A DNA stretch of 64,000 nucleotides from Bacillota bacterium (GTDB lineage: Bacteria; Bacillota; Bacilli; Paenibacillales; Paenibacillaceae). The notes beneath the pieces are model-generated. The model had not been told where the DNA came from. It did no database searches and worked only from the letters and a program-made list of their open reading frames with translations. How positions within the stretch are numbered: position 1 is the stretch's first letter; each line of letters opens with the position of its first letter. Both the position numbers and the translations under genes were made by a program. The DNA lies in NCBI GenBank assembly GCA_023460795.1, contig JAEWPC010000015.1, positions 52,656 to 116,655 on the forward strand. Direction: 5' to 3'. Positions 16,618-24,191 of this stretch are shown here, in pieces.

Positions 16618-18102
16618 ATGAGAAGGGTGAACGGAACCAAAGCGGTGCCATTGTGCCTCGCGATGACGCTGACTTTGTCGGCGTGCACGTCGGGCGGCAA
16701 GGACAAGGAAGGGCTCGCGAAGCTTGATCGGGAGGACCAAGGCTCGCTCAAGGTCGCGTACTTCAATGACCAGGCTTTCTATACGCAGTACGGCAACGCG
16801 TTCCAAGCGATGTTCCCTAACGTCGAAGTGGAGGTCGTCTCCACGCAATCCGTGTTCGATGCGGAAGATCCGATCGCGGCGATGGAGAAGCTGATCGACG
16901 AGCAGCAGCCGGACGTTCTCTACTTAAACGAGGACGAGTATGCGGCGTTGGCGAAGAAAGGCAAGCTCTACGACCTCGACGCGGCGATTAAACAAGACGC
17001 GTTCGATATCGACGCTTTCCAGCCATCTGTCATCGAGCTGCTCAAAGCGCGCGGAGACGGCAAGCTGTATGGACTTAGCCCGAATTTCTCCAGCTATGCG
17101 CTGTACTACAACAAGGACTTGTTCGACTCGAATGGGATTCCGTACCCGACGGACGGCATGAGCTGGGATGACGTCATGAAGCTGGCAGCTCGTTTCCCGG
17201 CGAAGAAGGACGGAGAAGACGCGTTATTCGGCTTATCCCTGCCATCCGCCGCTCAAGATCCGTTCGCCTTGATCCGCACGATCGGCGAAGCCAAGGGACT
17301 TTCCTACGCGGACTCCGATGCCGGTACGGTATCGATCTCTTCTCCGGAATGGAAGGCGATCTTCCAATCGGTAATCGACGCATACAAGTCGGGAAGCATC
17401 ACGATGCCGGGAAGCGGGAGCCAGTCGGACGGACCTCGCCAAGGTCAGGTCATGATTCGCAAAGGCGGCGGAGCCGCGATCGCCTTCGGTCCGGACTCGA
17501 TGCGGTTCCAGTCCGGACAATCGGCGATGATGATCGACGGTCCGATGGTCATGGACATGATGGACATGGGATCGAAGCTCGGGGGCGGGATTAAGATCCA
17601 AAGCAGCACGAAATCTTCGGTCGACGGCGGGGACGCCAAACCCGGACTAAGTCCGTTCAAGAGCTTCGAATGGGACGTGGTCACGATCCCGGTCGATCCG
17701 TCCCAACCGGACGTCGATGGAAGCTTGAGCTTGGACGAGGTGTTCTCGATCAACGCCTCTTCCGAGAACCTGTCCGCCGCATGGGAGCTCGTGAAATACA
17801 TCAACGGCGAGCAATTGGCCAAGACGGGCATGAAGGGGCCTTCCGTTCTATCCTCCAGAACGGCTTACAAGAAAGACGCCGGCGGCAGGAACATAGACGC
17901 GTTCTACGCCCACGACCCCAACACGCAATTGCTGCTTCAGGAGCTGCCTGCCGGCTTCGCCGAATCGTTCGCGACGCTGGCGTCCGACCAGATCAAGAAA
18001 GTCGTGGCGGGTACCGAGACGCTGGATAACGCCCTCGCCGCGATTCAGACGCAGGGGCAAGATTTGTTGACGAAAGCGGCCGTGAACAAGGGAGCGCAGT
18101 AA
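16618..18102 (+). CDS. Extracellular solute-binding lipoprotein (family 1-like)
   Basis: A 494-aa lipoprotein with basic N-terminus, hydrophobic stretch and lipobox LSAC (Cys near residue 22). The rest has the layout of family 1 sugar-type binding proteins: LKVAYFND at the start of lobe I, QQPDVLYLNEDEYAAL, YALYYNKDLFDSNGI, and WELVKYINGEQLAK near the C-terminus. ATG at 16618 was chosen for its GGAAGGGTG site and well-shaped signal peptide; an ATG at 16576 would add 14 unlikely residues. Its neighbours are not MalF/MalG importer permeases but an FtsX/MacB-type export or mechanotransmission system whose first ATPase gene overlaps it (TAATG). It may act as a ligand sensor or chaperone for that machine rather than as an import receptor. 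Confidence 0.85.
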   Translation: MRRVNGTKAVPLCLAMTLTLSACTSGGKDKEGLAKLDREDQGSLKVAYFNDQAFYTQYGNAFQAMFPNVEVEVVSTQSVFDAEDPIAAMEKLIDEQQPDVLYLNEDEYAALAKKGKLYDLDAAIKQDAFDIDAFQPSVIELLKARGDGKLYGLSPNFSSYALYYNKDLFDSNGIPYPTDGMSWDDVMKLAARFPAKKDGEDALFGLSLPSAAQDPFALIRTIGEAKGLSYADSDAGTVSISSPEWKAIFQSVIDAYKSGSITMPGSGSQSDGPRQGQVMIRKGGGAAIAFGPDSMRFQSGQSAMMIDGPMVMDMMDMGSKLGGGIKIQSSTKSSVDGGDAKPGLSPFKSFEWDVVTIPVDPSQPDVDGSLSLDEVFSINASSENLSAAWELVKYINGEQLAKTGMKGPSVLSSRTAYKKDAGGRNIDAFYAHDPNTQLLLQELPAGFAESFATLASDQIKKVVAGTETLDNALAAIQTQGQDLLTKAAVNKGAQ

Positions 18103-18770
18103 TGCTCGACGTTCGCAACGTTAGCAAAGCTTTTCAATCCGGCGCGCGGACGGTCGAAGTTCTGAAAGGGATCGACATGTCCGTCGCCCCAGGCAGCTTG
18201 ACGATGCTTCGAGGGCGGTCGGGCTCGGGCAAAACGACGCTGCTCAACCTGCTCGGCGGGCTTGATCGCCCGACTTCCGGAGAGATTCTGTTCGGCGGTC
18301 GGCCGCTTCATACGTGGAATGACAAGAAGCTGACCGTGCTGCGGAGACAGGAAATCGGCTTTATCTTTCAATCGTCTGCGCTGCTGCCGCTGCTCACCGC
18401 TTGGGAGAACGTGCTGCTAAGCTTGCGAATGGCCGGCGTCCCGAGGCGGGAGTGGGAAGCCCGAGTCGCGCATTGTCTCGAGCTCGTCGGCTTAACGAAG
18501 CGGATGCATCACCGGCCGGCCGAGTTGTCCGGCGGCGAGCAGCAGCGGGCGGCGATCGCCAAGGCGATCGCGCACCGCCCGCGTCTGCTGCTTGCCGACG
18601 CGCCGACGGCGGAGCTCGACACCGTCATGGCCGGGCGCGTCATCGCGGCGTTCCGGGATATCGCGCAGACGGAGGGCATCGCGATCTGCATGACGACGCA
18701 CGATTCTACGCTATGGGAGGCGGCTGACCTTGTTTATCGAATGGACGACGGCCGGATCGTACAAGAGTAG
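18102..18770 (+). CDS. ABC ATPase of MacB/LolD type with degenerate Walker B glutamate
   Basis: A 222-aa nucleotide-binding protein. Walker A is GRSGSGKTT, the Q-loop lies in IGFIFQSS, the signature is LSGGEQQR and the switch histidine is in MTTHDS. The Walker B region reads LLLADAPTAELD: the base normally found as Glu directly after the Walker B Asp (DEPT) is Ala here (GAC GCG CCG ACG). In characterised ABC ATPases loss of this residue strongly reduces hydrolysis. A second ATPase with an intact DEPT is encoded later in the operon, so the two may form an asymmetric pair. Start overlaps the previous stop. Confidence 0.92.
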   Translation: MLDVRNVSKAFQSGARTVEVLKGIDMSVAPGSLTMLRGRSGSGKTTLLNLLGGLDRPTSGEILFGGRPLHTWNDKKLTVLRRQEIGFIFQSSALLPLLTAWENVLLSLRMAGVPRREWEARVAHCLELVGLTKRMHHRPAELSGGEQQRAAIAKAIAHRPRLLLADAPTAELDTVMAGRVIAAFRDIAQTEGIAICMTTHDSTLWEAADLVYRMDDGRIVQE

Positions 18771-19782
18771 GAGGCGGCGTATCGCCAGCGCTTTGCTGCT
18801 AACGGCGTGCCTTGCGCTCCTGACGGCTTGCTCCATGCTGCCGCAAGAGGAGGAACCGGAGGCGCTACCCGAAATCCGCGCTCCGAAAATCTCGCAAAAG
18901 CCGGAGTACCCGGTGAAGAAAGGCACGCTCGTCGCCAGCGTCACCGGAACGGGCAAACTGATGTCCGCCAAGGAGGAAAATTTGATATTCGCGGAGGACA
19001 ATCGCCGCGTTACCGAAGTGTACGTGAAAGCCGGAGACCGCGTGAAGAAGGGGCAGGCGCTGGCTCGGCTGGAGACGGGGGACACGGCGAACCAAATCGC
19101 CCGCAAGGAGATCGAGATCGAGAAAGCAGAGCTCGACCTTAAGGACGCGCTGCGGGACGAGTCCGAGCAGAACGAAATCGCGCTTCGCAAAGCTCAGCTC
19201 GACTATAAGCTTCTGAAGCAAGAGCTCGAGGAGCTGCGCGGGAAGCTAGCGAACACGACTCTCGTCACCCCATACGACGGCACGATCGTCAGCTTTACGG
19301 CGGAGAAGGGCGACTTGACCCGGGCATACGAGAAGGTGGGACGGATCGCCGATACGGACGACCTTGTCGTTGCCGTGAAATTCGATTCGGGCGATCTGTC
19401 CAGTCTCGCCCCGGGCATGGAAACAACAGTCAGCCTGAATGCCATTGGCGAGCTGACGGGTAAAGTCGGCAGAATGCCGGTCGACGCGGGTTCCTCGGAC
19501 TCCGATTCGCTTGACGGATACGCCTTGATCGAAGTCGATCAGCTTCCGGAGGGAGCGCGGTTCGGCACCCCGTTGTCCGCATCCGTCGTCGTCGAACGGC
19601 GGGAGAACGCCCTGTACGTTCCTCTGGCGGCGCTCCGTAGCCAGAACGACCGCAACTACGTGCTCGTGGCGAACGCGGACGGCAGCAAGGGCGAGGTGGA
19701 CGTTGAGGTTGGCCTTCAGACGGTAACGGACGTTCAGATCATTTCGGGGCTGGAGGAAGGCCAGAAGGTCGTGGGGAAATAA
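18730..19782 (+). CDS. HlyD/MFP-type adaptor lipoprotein
   Basis: A 350-aa membrane-fusion/adaptor protein of the MacA/HlyD class. The basic SRRRR is followed by a hydrophobic core and lipobox LLTAC (Cys near 34). Then come the barrel strand VTGTGKLMSAKE, a lipoyl half-motif VKAGDRVKKGQALARLETGD, an alpha-helical hairpin (about 115-170), the second lipoyl half TLVTPYDGTIVSF and a C-terminal beta-barrel. TTG at 18730 is supported by GGGAGG 9 bases upstream and gives a proper n-region; it overlaps the preceding ATPase gene by 41 bp. In Gram-positives such adaptors link to FtsX-type permeases, here the next gene, whose ATG overlaps this stop. Confidence 0.87.
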   Translation: MFIEWTTAGSYKSRRRRIASALLLTACLALLTACSMLPQEEEPEALPEIRAPKISQKPEYPVKKGTLVASVTGTGKLMSAKEENLIFAEDNRRVTEVYVKAGDRVKKGQALARLETGDTANQIARKEIEIEKAELDLKDALRDESEQNEIALRKAQLDYKLLKQELEELRGKLANTTLVTPYDGTIVSFTAEKGDLTRAYEKVGRIADTDDLVVAVKFDSGDLSSLAPGMETTVSLNAIGELTGKVGRMPVDAGSSDSDSLDGYALIEVDQLPEGARFGTPLSASVVVERRENALYVPLAALRSQNDRNYVLVANADGSKGEVDVEVGLQTVTDVQIISGLEEGQKVVGK

Positions 19783-22562
19783 TGCGCATCCTGCTCTATT
19801 TGATTCTGAAAATGTGGCAAAACCGCTGGTTCACGTTCAGCACGCTGTTAGGCCTTACAGTGGCGGCCGCGTTCGCGATGAGCATTCCGATGTACGCGGA
19901 CGGGACGCTCAAGAGATTGGTGGAGAAGTCGTTGCAGGAGGAGACGAAGGGGCTGCCCGCCTCTTCTCTCTATATGAACTATCAAGGCGAGAGCGGCGAG
20001 GAGACGGACTTGGAAAGCCTCGCGGAGGCCGACGGCTGGATTTCCGGCGAGCTTCCGGGGCAGATTGGTTTTCCGGTCGACGCGTATTCGAGCCGGATGG
20101 CGCTTATGCCGTCTACGGTTCGCCGAGCGGAAGAGAGTTCCGCCGGAACCAGCCGATTGATGAGGATGGAGCTGGCTTCTCAGCAAGGGATCGAGGATCT
20201 GATCGAGCCGACTGCCGGGCGAATGCCCGCGGACGGGTTCAAGAACGGCGACGTCGAGGCGGCCGTGCTGAGCGAGACGATGAGCCGCAACGGCTGGAAG
20301 CTCGGCGACTCGTTCATCTACAACGCGAAGGACGGAGACGGCAAGACGAAGCGTCTGACCGTGCGAATCGTCGGTGTCTACAAGCTGAAGGACGAGACCG
20401 ACTTGCGCCTTGCGGTCGACGGCAAGGACAAGTTGGCCGAGACGCTGCTCGTCAGCCGGGGGACGATGACGGACGCGCTATTAGGCGAGAAGAAGCTGGC
20501 GTTAGGCACCGCAGGCTGGTATTACGCCTTCGACTTGCGCAGCATTCGGATCGGCGATCTGCCGTTGCTCATCGGAGAGCTGGAGCGGTTGGACGTTAAC
20601 CTCCACCGCATGCTCGAAGGCGCGAAGGTCAATCTATCGTTCGTCGACATGCTGCACGACTTCAATCGCCAGAGCATCCTGCTGCAAGCGATGCTGTTCG
20701 CCCTTGCGGCGCCGGTACTGGCGATGGTGCTGTATTACGTCACGATGAGCGCGAAGCAGTCGCTCGACCGGCAGCGGGGCGACATCTCCGTGCTGCATAG
20801 CCGAGGAGCGAGTCCGCGCCAGATAACGGCGCTGTACGCGATCGAAGCGCTATTGCTAGGAACGATGGCGCTGCTCATCGGCGTAGGGATCGCATGGTTC
20901 CTGGCCGCCATGATCGGTTCATCCAGCGGGTTCCTTAGCTTCGTAGGGCGCAAGGCGATTCCCGTCGGCACGAACAACGCCGTCTGGCTGTTCGGCGGAA
21001 TAGCGACTTTCTTGGCCGTCATCGCGACGGTCGCGCCGATCCGCCATTATGCGGACGCTTCGATCATCGCTTATACGCAGCAGAAAGCTCGTGCCGATAA
21101 GCCGCCGTTCTGGCAACGATTCTATGTGGACGTCGCGTTATTGCTCGCGGCGGTGACCGGCTGGTATATGCTGCGCAGCGGACAGATTTCCACCGTCGTG
21201 CCTGGCGGGGATGACGCCCAAATCCAACCGTACCTATTCGTTATTCCGGCTTTGTTCCTGTTCGCAGCGGGGCTTCTGTGCCTGCGCGTATTCCCGATGC
21301 TGCTGCGTTTATGGCATATCGTCGCGAACAGGCGCGTTCCGGTGACGGTGTACCTGACGCTAACGCAGTTAGCCCGTTCGGCTGCGACCTTCTACCCGCT
21401 GATGATTCTGCTCATTCTGACGATCGGGCTCGGCGTGTATAACGCCTCGGCTGCCCGGACGATCGACGTCAACGCGGAAGACCGCACCACTTACCGCTAC
21501 GGCGGAGAGGTCACGCTGCAAGCGGCGTGGGAAGGGGTGCAAGACGAGGACGACCAGAACCGAATCTACTACGACGAGCCGTCGTTCCAAGCGTACTCGA
21601 ATCTACCGGGAGTAGAGTCGGCCACTCGGGTGCTGAAAGGGATGGGTAAAGCCAATGTAGGCGGCAGGAGCGCAGGCAACGTCCAAGTCATGGGCATCGA
21701 TAACGTCGGATTCGCTCAGACTGCCTTTTTCCGCGAGGATATGTACCCGGTTCATCCCTATTATTACTTGGACGCGCTCGGGATGGCGGAACAGGCCGTG
21801 CTCGTATCCGCTTCTTTCGCCGAGAAGCACAGTCTGAAGGAAGGCGACCCGGTGCGGCTTTCGATCGGGTACGGCAACGAGCCGGTCGATCTCGTCGTGG
21901 TCGGCATCGTGCCCTATTGGCCTAGCATGTATGGCGACGGGACGCCGTTCTTCATCGCGAACCTAGACTACCTGTACCAGCAGATCGAGAAAATACCGTA
22001 CGAGGTATGGCTGTCCATGGAGGACGGCGCGAAGCTCGCTCCGGCGTTGAATGAATTGGCGGATCGCGGCGTTGCGATCGTGAAGGCGGAGGACGCGCGC
22101 ACGGAGCTCGCGAAGCTCCGCAGCCATCCGGCCCATGGCGGCGTATCCGGCATCCTCAGCCTAGGATTCCTGCTCTCGCTGCTCGTCTCGCTGCTCGGGT
22201 ACTTGATCTTCTGGTTTTTCACTCTGTCCCGCCGAGTCGTCCAGCTCGGGATTTTGCGGGCGATGGGACTGTCGCGCGGCCAATTGGCGGCTATGCTTAT
22301 GCTTGAGCAGTTGTTCACGACCGGCCTATCGGTCGTTATCGGCATCATGCTCGGCAAGGCGGCCAGCCGCTTGTTCTTGCCGTTCTTGCAGAGCGGCGGC
22401 GCGGAGCAAATTCCGCCGTTCCGGGTCGTGTTCGAGGCGGAGGATATGCAGAAGCTGTACGTCGCGACCGGCGCGATGCTGGCTGCGGGCGTCATTCTGC
22501 TGCTCGTGCAGCTGCGCCGGTTGAAGGTGTCGCAAGCCGTTAAGCTGGGCGAGGAGAGATAA
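19782..22562 (+). CDS. Large FtsX-domain ABC permease (two FtsX modules)
   Basis: A 926-aa permease. One N-terminal transmembrane helix (about 18-40) precedes a large extracytoplasmic domain (to about 295). Next are helices near 300, 350, 400, 445, 485 and 530, a second extracytoplasmic domain of about 230 residues, and three C-terminal helices near 795, 840 and 890. This duplicated layout matches the 10-helix FtsX-like family used for lipid or peptide export, antimicrobial-peptide detoxification or mechanotransmission. One permease chain with two ATPases suggests a 1:2 complex. The start codon overlaps the adaptor stop. Substrate unknown. Confidence 0.88.
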   Translation: MRILLYLILKMWQNRWFTFSTLLGLTVAAAFAMSIPMYADGTLKRLVEKSLQEETKGLPASSLYMNYQGESGEETDLESLAEADGWISGELPGQIGFPVDAYSSRMALMPSTVRRAEESSAGTSRLMRMELASQQGIEDLIEPTAGRMPADGFKNGDVEAAVLSETMSRNGWKLGDSFIYNAKDGDGKTKRLTVRIVGVYKLKDETDLRLAVDGKDKLAETLLVSRGTMTDALLGEKKLALGTAGWYYAFDLRSIRIGDLPLLIGELERLDVNLHRMLEGAKVNLSFVDMLHDFNRQSILLQAMLFALAAPVLAMVLYYVTMSAKQSLDRQRGDISVLHSRGASPRQITALYAIEALLLGTMALLIGVGIAWFLAAMIGSSSGFLSFVGRKAIPVGTNNAVWLFGGIATFLAVIATVAPIRHYADASIIAYTQQKARADKPPFWQRFYVDVALLLAAVTGWYMLRSGQISTVVPGGDDAQIQPYLFVIPALFLFAAGLLCLRVFPMLLRLWHIVANRRVPVTVYLTLTQLARSAATFYPLMILLILTIGLGVYNASAARTIDVNAEDRTTYRYGGEVTLQAAWEGVQDEDDQNRIYYDEPSFQAYSNLPGVESATRVLKGMGKANVGGRSAGNVQVMGIDNVGFAQTAFFREDMYPVHPYYYLDALGMAEQAVLVSASFAEKHSLKEGDPVRLSIGYGNEPVDLVVVGIVPYWPSMYGDGTPFFIANLDYLYQQIEKIPYEVWLSMEDGAKLAPALNELADRGVAIVKAEDARTELAKLRSHPAHGGVSGILSLGFLLSLLVSLLGYLIFWFFTLSRRVVQLGILRAMGLSRGQLAAMLMLEQLFTTGLSVVIGIMLGKAASRLFLPFLQSGGAEQIPPFRVVFEAEDMQKLYVATGAMLAAGVILLLVQLRRLKVSQAVKLGEER

Positions 22563-22583
22563 CGAAGAGAGGAGTCGCCGGCG

Positions 22584-23495
22584 ATGATTCATTGCGAAGG
22601 CTTAGTGAGAATATTCAAAACCGACGACATCGAAGTCGTTGCGCTCCAAGGCCTTAACCTTACGGTGGCGCAGGGCGAGATGATGGCGATCATCGGCAAC
22701 AGCGGTAGCGGGAAGTCGACGCTGCTCAACATTCTCGGCGGATTGGATCGGCCATCCGCCGGGCAAGCCGTCGTGGGGCAATGGAACCTGCTCAAGATGA
22801 CGAGGGAGCAGCTCATTGCCTATAAACGCAGCACGGTCGGATTCATCTGGCAGAATAACGCGCGGAATTTGGTTCCGTATCTGACCGCGTTGCAGAACGT
22901 CGAGCTGCCGATGCTGATTCAAGGCCGAGCGGATCGGGCTTACGCCAAGCAGTTGCTGGACGCGGTCGGCCTGGAGCACCGCATGCACAGCCGCCTCGTG
23001 CAGCTGAGCGGCGGCGAGCAGCAGCGCGTCGCGATCGCGATATCGCTAGCGAACCGCCCGCCGCTGCTGCTGGCGGATGAGCCGACGGGATCGGTTGACA
23101 GCGCAACGGGCGAGCAGATTCTTGGGATTTTCCGGCGGCTCAATCGAGAACTTGGCGTTACGATCGTTATCGTCACGCACGATCTGTCCGTGGCCGACAA
23201 GGTGGACCGCGTCGTCGCGATTCGCGACGGCATGACGAGCACGGAGTGGGTGAAGCGGGAGGAAGATCGTGCGCACGAATCGGAGGAGGGTTCTAAGTTC
23301 GGCGACCGCCATGCGGAGTACGTCGTCATCGACAGGACCGGCCGGCTGCAAATTCCGAAAGCGTATTTGGAAGCGATGAACGTGGACGGCAAAGCGGTGC
23401 TCGAGTTCGATGGCAGACGGGTGACGCTCTTATCGCCCGATGATCCGGGAGGAGGGGACGATGGGCATGAAGCCGGCAGCGGCGAAGCTGGATGA
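22584..23495 (+). CDS. ABC ATPase with C-terminal AbrB-like domain
   Basis: A 303-aa protein. Residues 1-225 form an intact MacB/LolD-type ATPase: Walker A GNSGSGKST, signature LSGGEQQR, Walker B with catalytic glutamate LLLADEPTGS, H-loop VTHD. After a charged linker, residues about 248-290 read VIDRTGRLQIPKAYLEAM and then VDGKAVLEFDGRRVTLL, which closely resembles the swapped-hairpin AbrB/MazE/SpoVT fold (D-x-x-GR-x-x-IP-x-x). Such domains usually bind DNA or mediate dimerisation. The reading frame is continuous, so the fusion is real in this sequence. A GAGAGGAG site precedes the start. The gene ends inside the start of the sigma factor gene. Confidence 0.88.
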   Translation: MIHCEGLVRIFKTDDIEVVALQGLNLTVAQGEMMAIIGNSGSGKSTLLNILGGLDRPSAGQAVVGQWNLLKMTREQLIAYKRSTVGFIWQNNARNLVPYLTALQNVELPMLIQGRADRAYAKQLLDAVGLEHRMHSRLVQLSGGEQQRVAIAISLANRPPLLLADEPTGSVDSATGEQILGIFRRLNRELGVTIVIVTHDLSVADKVDRVVAIRDGMTSTEWVKREEDRAHESEEGSKFGDRHAEYVVIDRTGRLQIPKAYLEAMNVDGKAVLEFDGRRVTLLSPDDPGGGDDGHEAGSGEAG

Positions 23496-23949
23496 GTTGT
23501 ACATGGAGTACGCCGTGCACTTGAACCGGTATTTGCGCAAGCTGACCCGAGATCCGGAGGAAGCGAGAGATTTGGCGCAAGAGAGCTTCCTACGGCTGTG
23601 CCAGCAAGAGAATCTGCCGCCGTACCCTAAGGAATGGCTCTTCTTGACAGGCTACCGGCTGTTCGTCGACCAGTGGCGCCGCAGACGCCGAATAACGTCG
23701 CTCCGGTTCGATGGAGGCAGGGAGCCGTTATCGTCGGCTGCGCCGGAGCAAACCGTCTTGGATCGCGAGTTCGAGCGTCAAGTGGCGAGGTTGCTGCTTC
23801 GGTTCAAGGCGCCGATGCGGGCCGCGCTGTACATGCGATTGTTCAAGTCGTCGTCTTACGGCGAAATCGCGCGGACGCTGCGTTGCTCCGAGAATACGGT
23901 GAAGTCGTTCGTTCGGCGCGGCAGGAAGAAGCTGTCCGAGTGGCTATGA
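23461..23949 (+). CDS. ECF-type RNA polymerase sigma factor
   Basis: A 162-aa sigma factor. Region 2 includes DPEEARDLAQESFLRLC followed by the WLFLTGYRLFVDQWRRRRR segment; region 4 has YGEIARTLRCSENTVKSFVRRGRKKL, a clear helix-turn-helix. ATG at 23461 follows GGAGGAGGGG; a second ATG at 23467 is equally possible. It overlaps the upstream ATPase gene by 35 bp, making it the last cistron of the SBP-ABC operon. No anti-sigma gene is next to it. This suggests that the transporter complex, or its AbrB-tailed ATPase, senses the signal and the sigma factor answers it, but that link is inferred from position alone. Confidence 0.87.
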   Translation: MGMKPAAAKLDELYMEYAVHLNRYLRKLTRDPEEARDLAQESFLRLCQQENLPPYPKEWLFLTGYRLFVDQWRRRRRITSLRFDGGREPLSSAAPEQTVLDREFERQVARLLLRFKAPMRAALYMRLFKSSSYGEIARTLRCSENTVKSFVRRGRKKLSEWL

Positions 23950-23970
23950 TTGCGCGTGAGCTGGGAAGCG

Positions 23971-24110
23971 ATTGTCGCGGAGAGCGACAATAACACACCG
24001 GCTGCGTCCATCCGCGCCCAGATTGGCGCGGAGAGCGACAATAACGCACCGTCTGCGTCCATCCGCGCCCAGATTGTCGCGGAGAGCGACAATAACGCAC
24101 CGGCCTCATT
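23971..24110 (+). repeat. Intergenic tandem repeat, about 2.7 units of 51 bp
   Basis: Units start at 23971, 24022 and 24073, exactly 51 bp apart. Each holds the hairpin ATTGTCGC-GGAGA-GCGACAAT (the middle unit has one change) followed by AATAACGCACCG and GCGTCCATCCGCGCC. The array lies 21 bp after the sigma factor stop. The sequence is unrelated to the array at 16209 but has the same period and a similar position behind a gene end. Confidence 0.92.
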
Positions 24111-24145
24111 CCATATAATGAGGCGGGTTTTGCGCGTCTATGACA

Positions 24146-24154
24146 TGGTATACT
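24146..24154 (+). promoter_or_regulatory. Extended -10 promoter for the helicase gene
   Basis: TGGTATACT is an extended -10 with no convincing -35 in the repeat-flanking DNA; it lies 37 bp before the start codon. Confidence 0.4.
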
Positions 24155-24191
24155 CGTAGAACGTGCTAGAACGAGAAGGAGTCATAGAGTC

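Noticed and set aside
23856..24109. Small repeat proteins on both strands over the array at 23971
   Set aside because: The open frames follow from the 51-bp period and have no ribosome sites.
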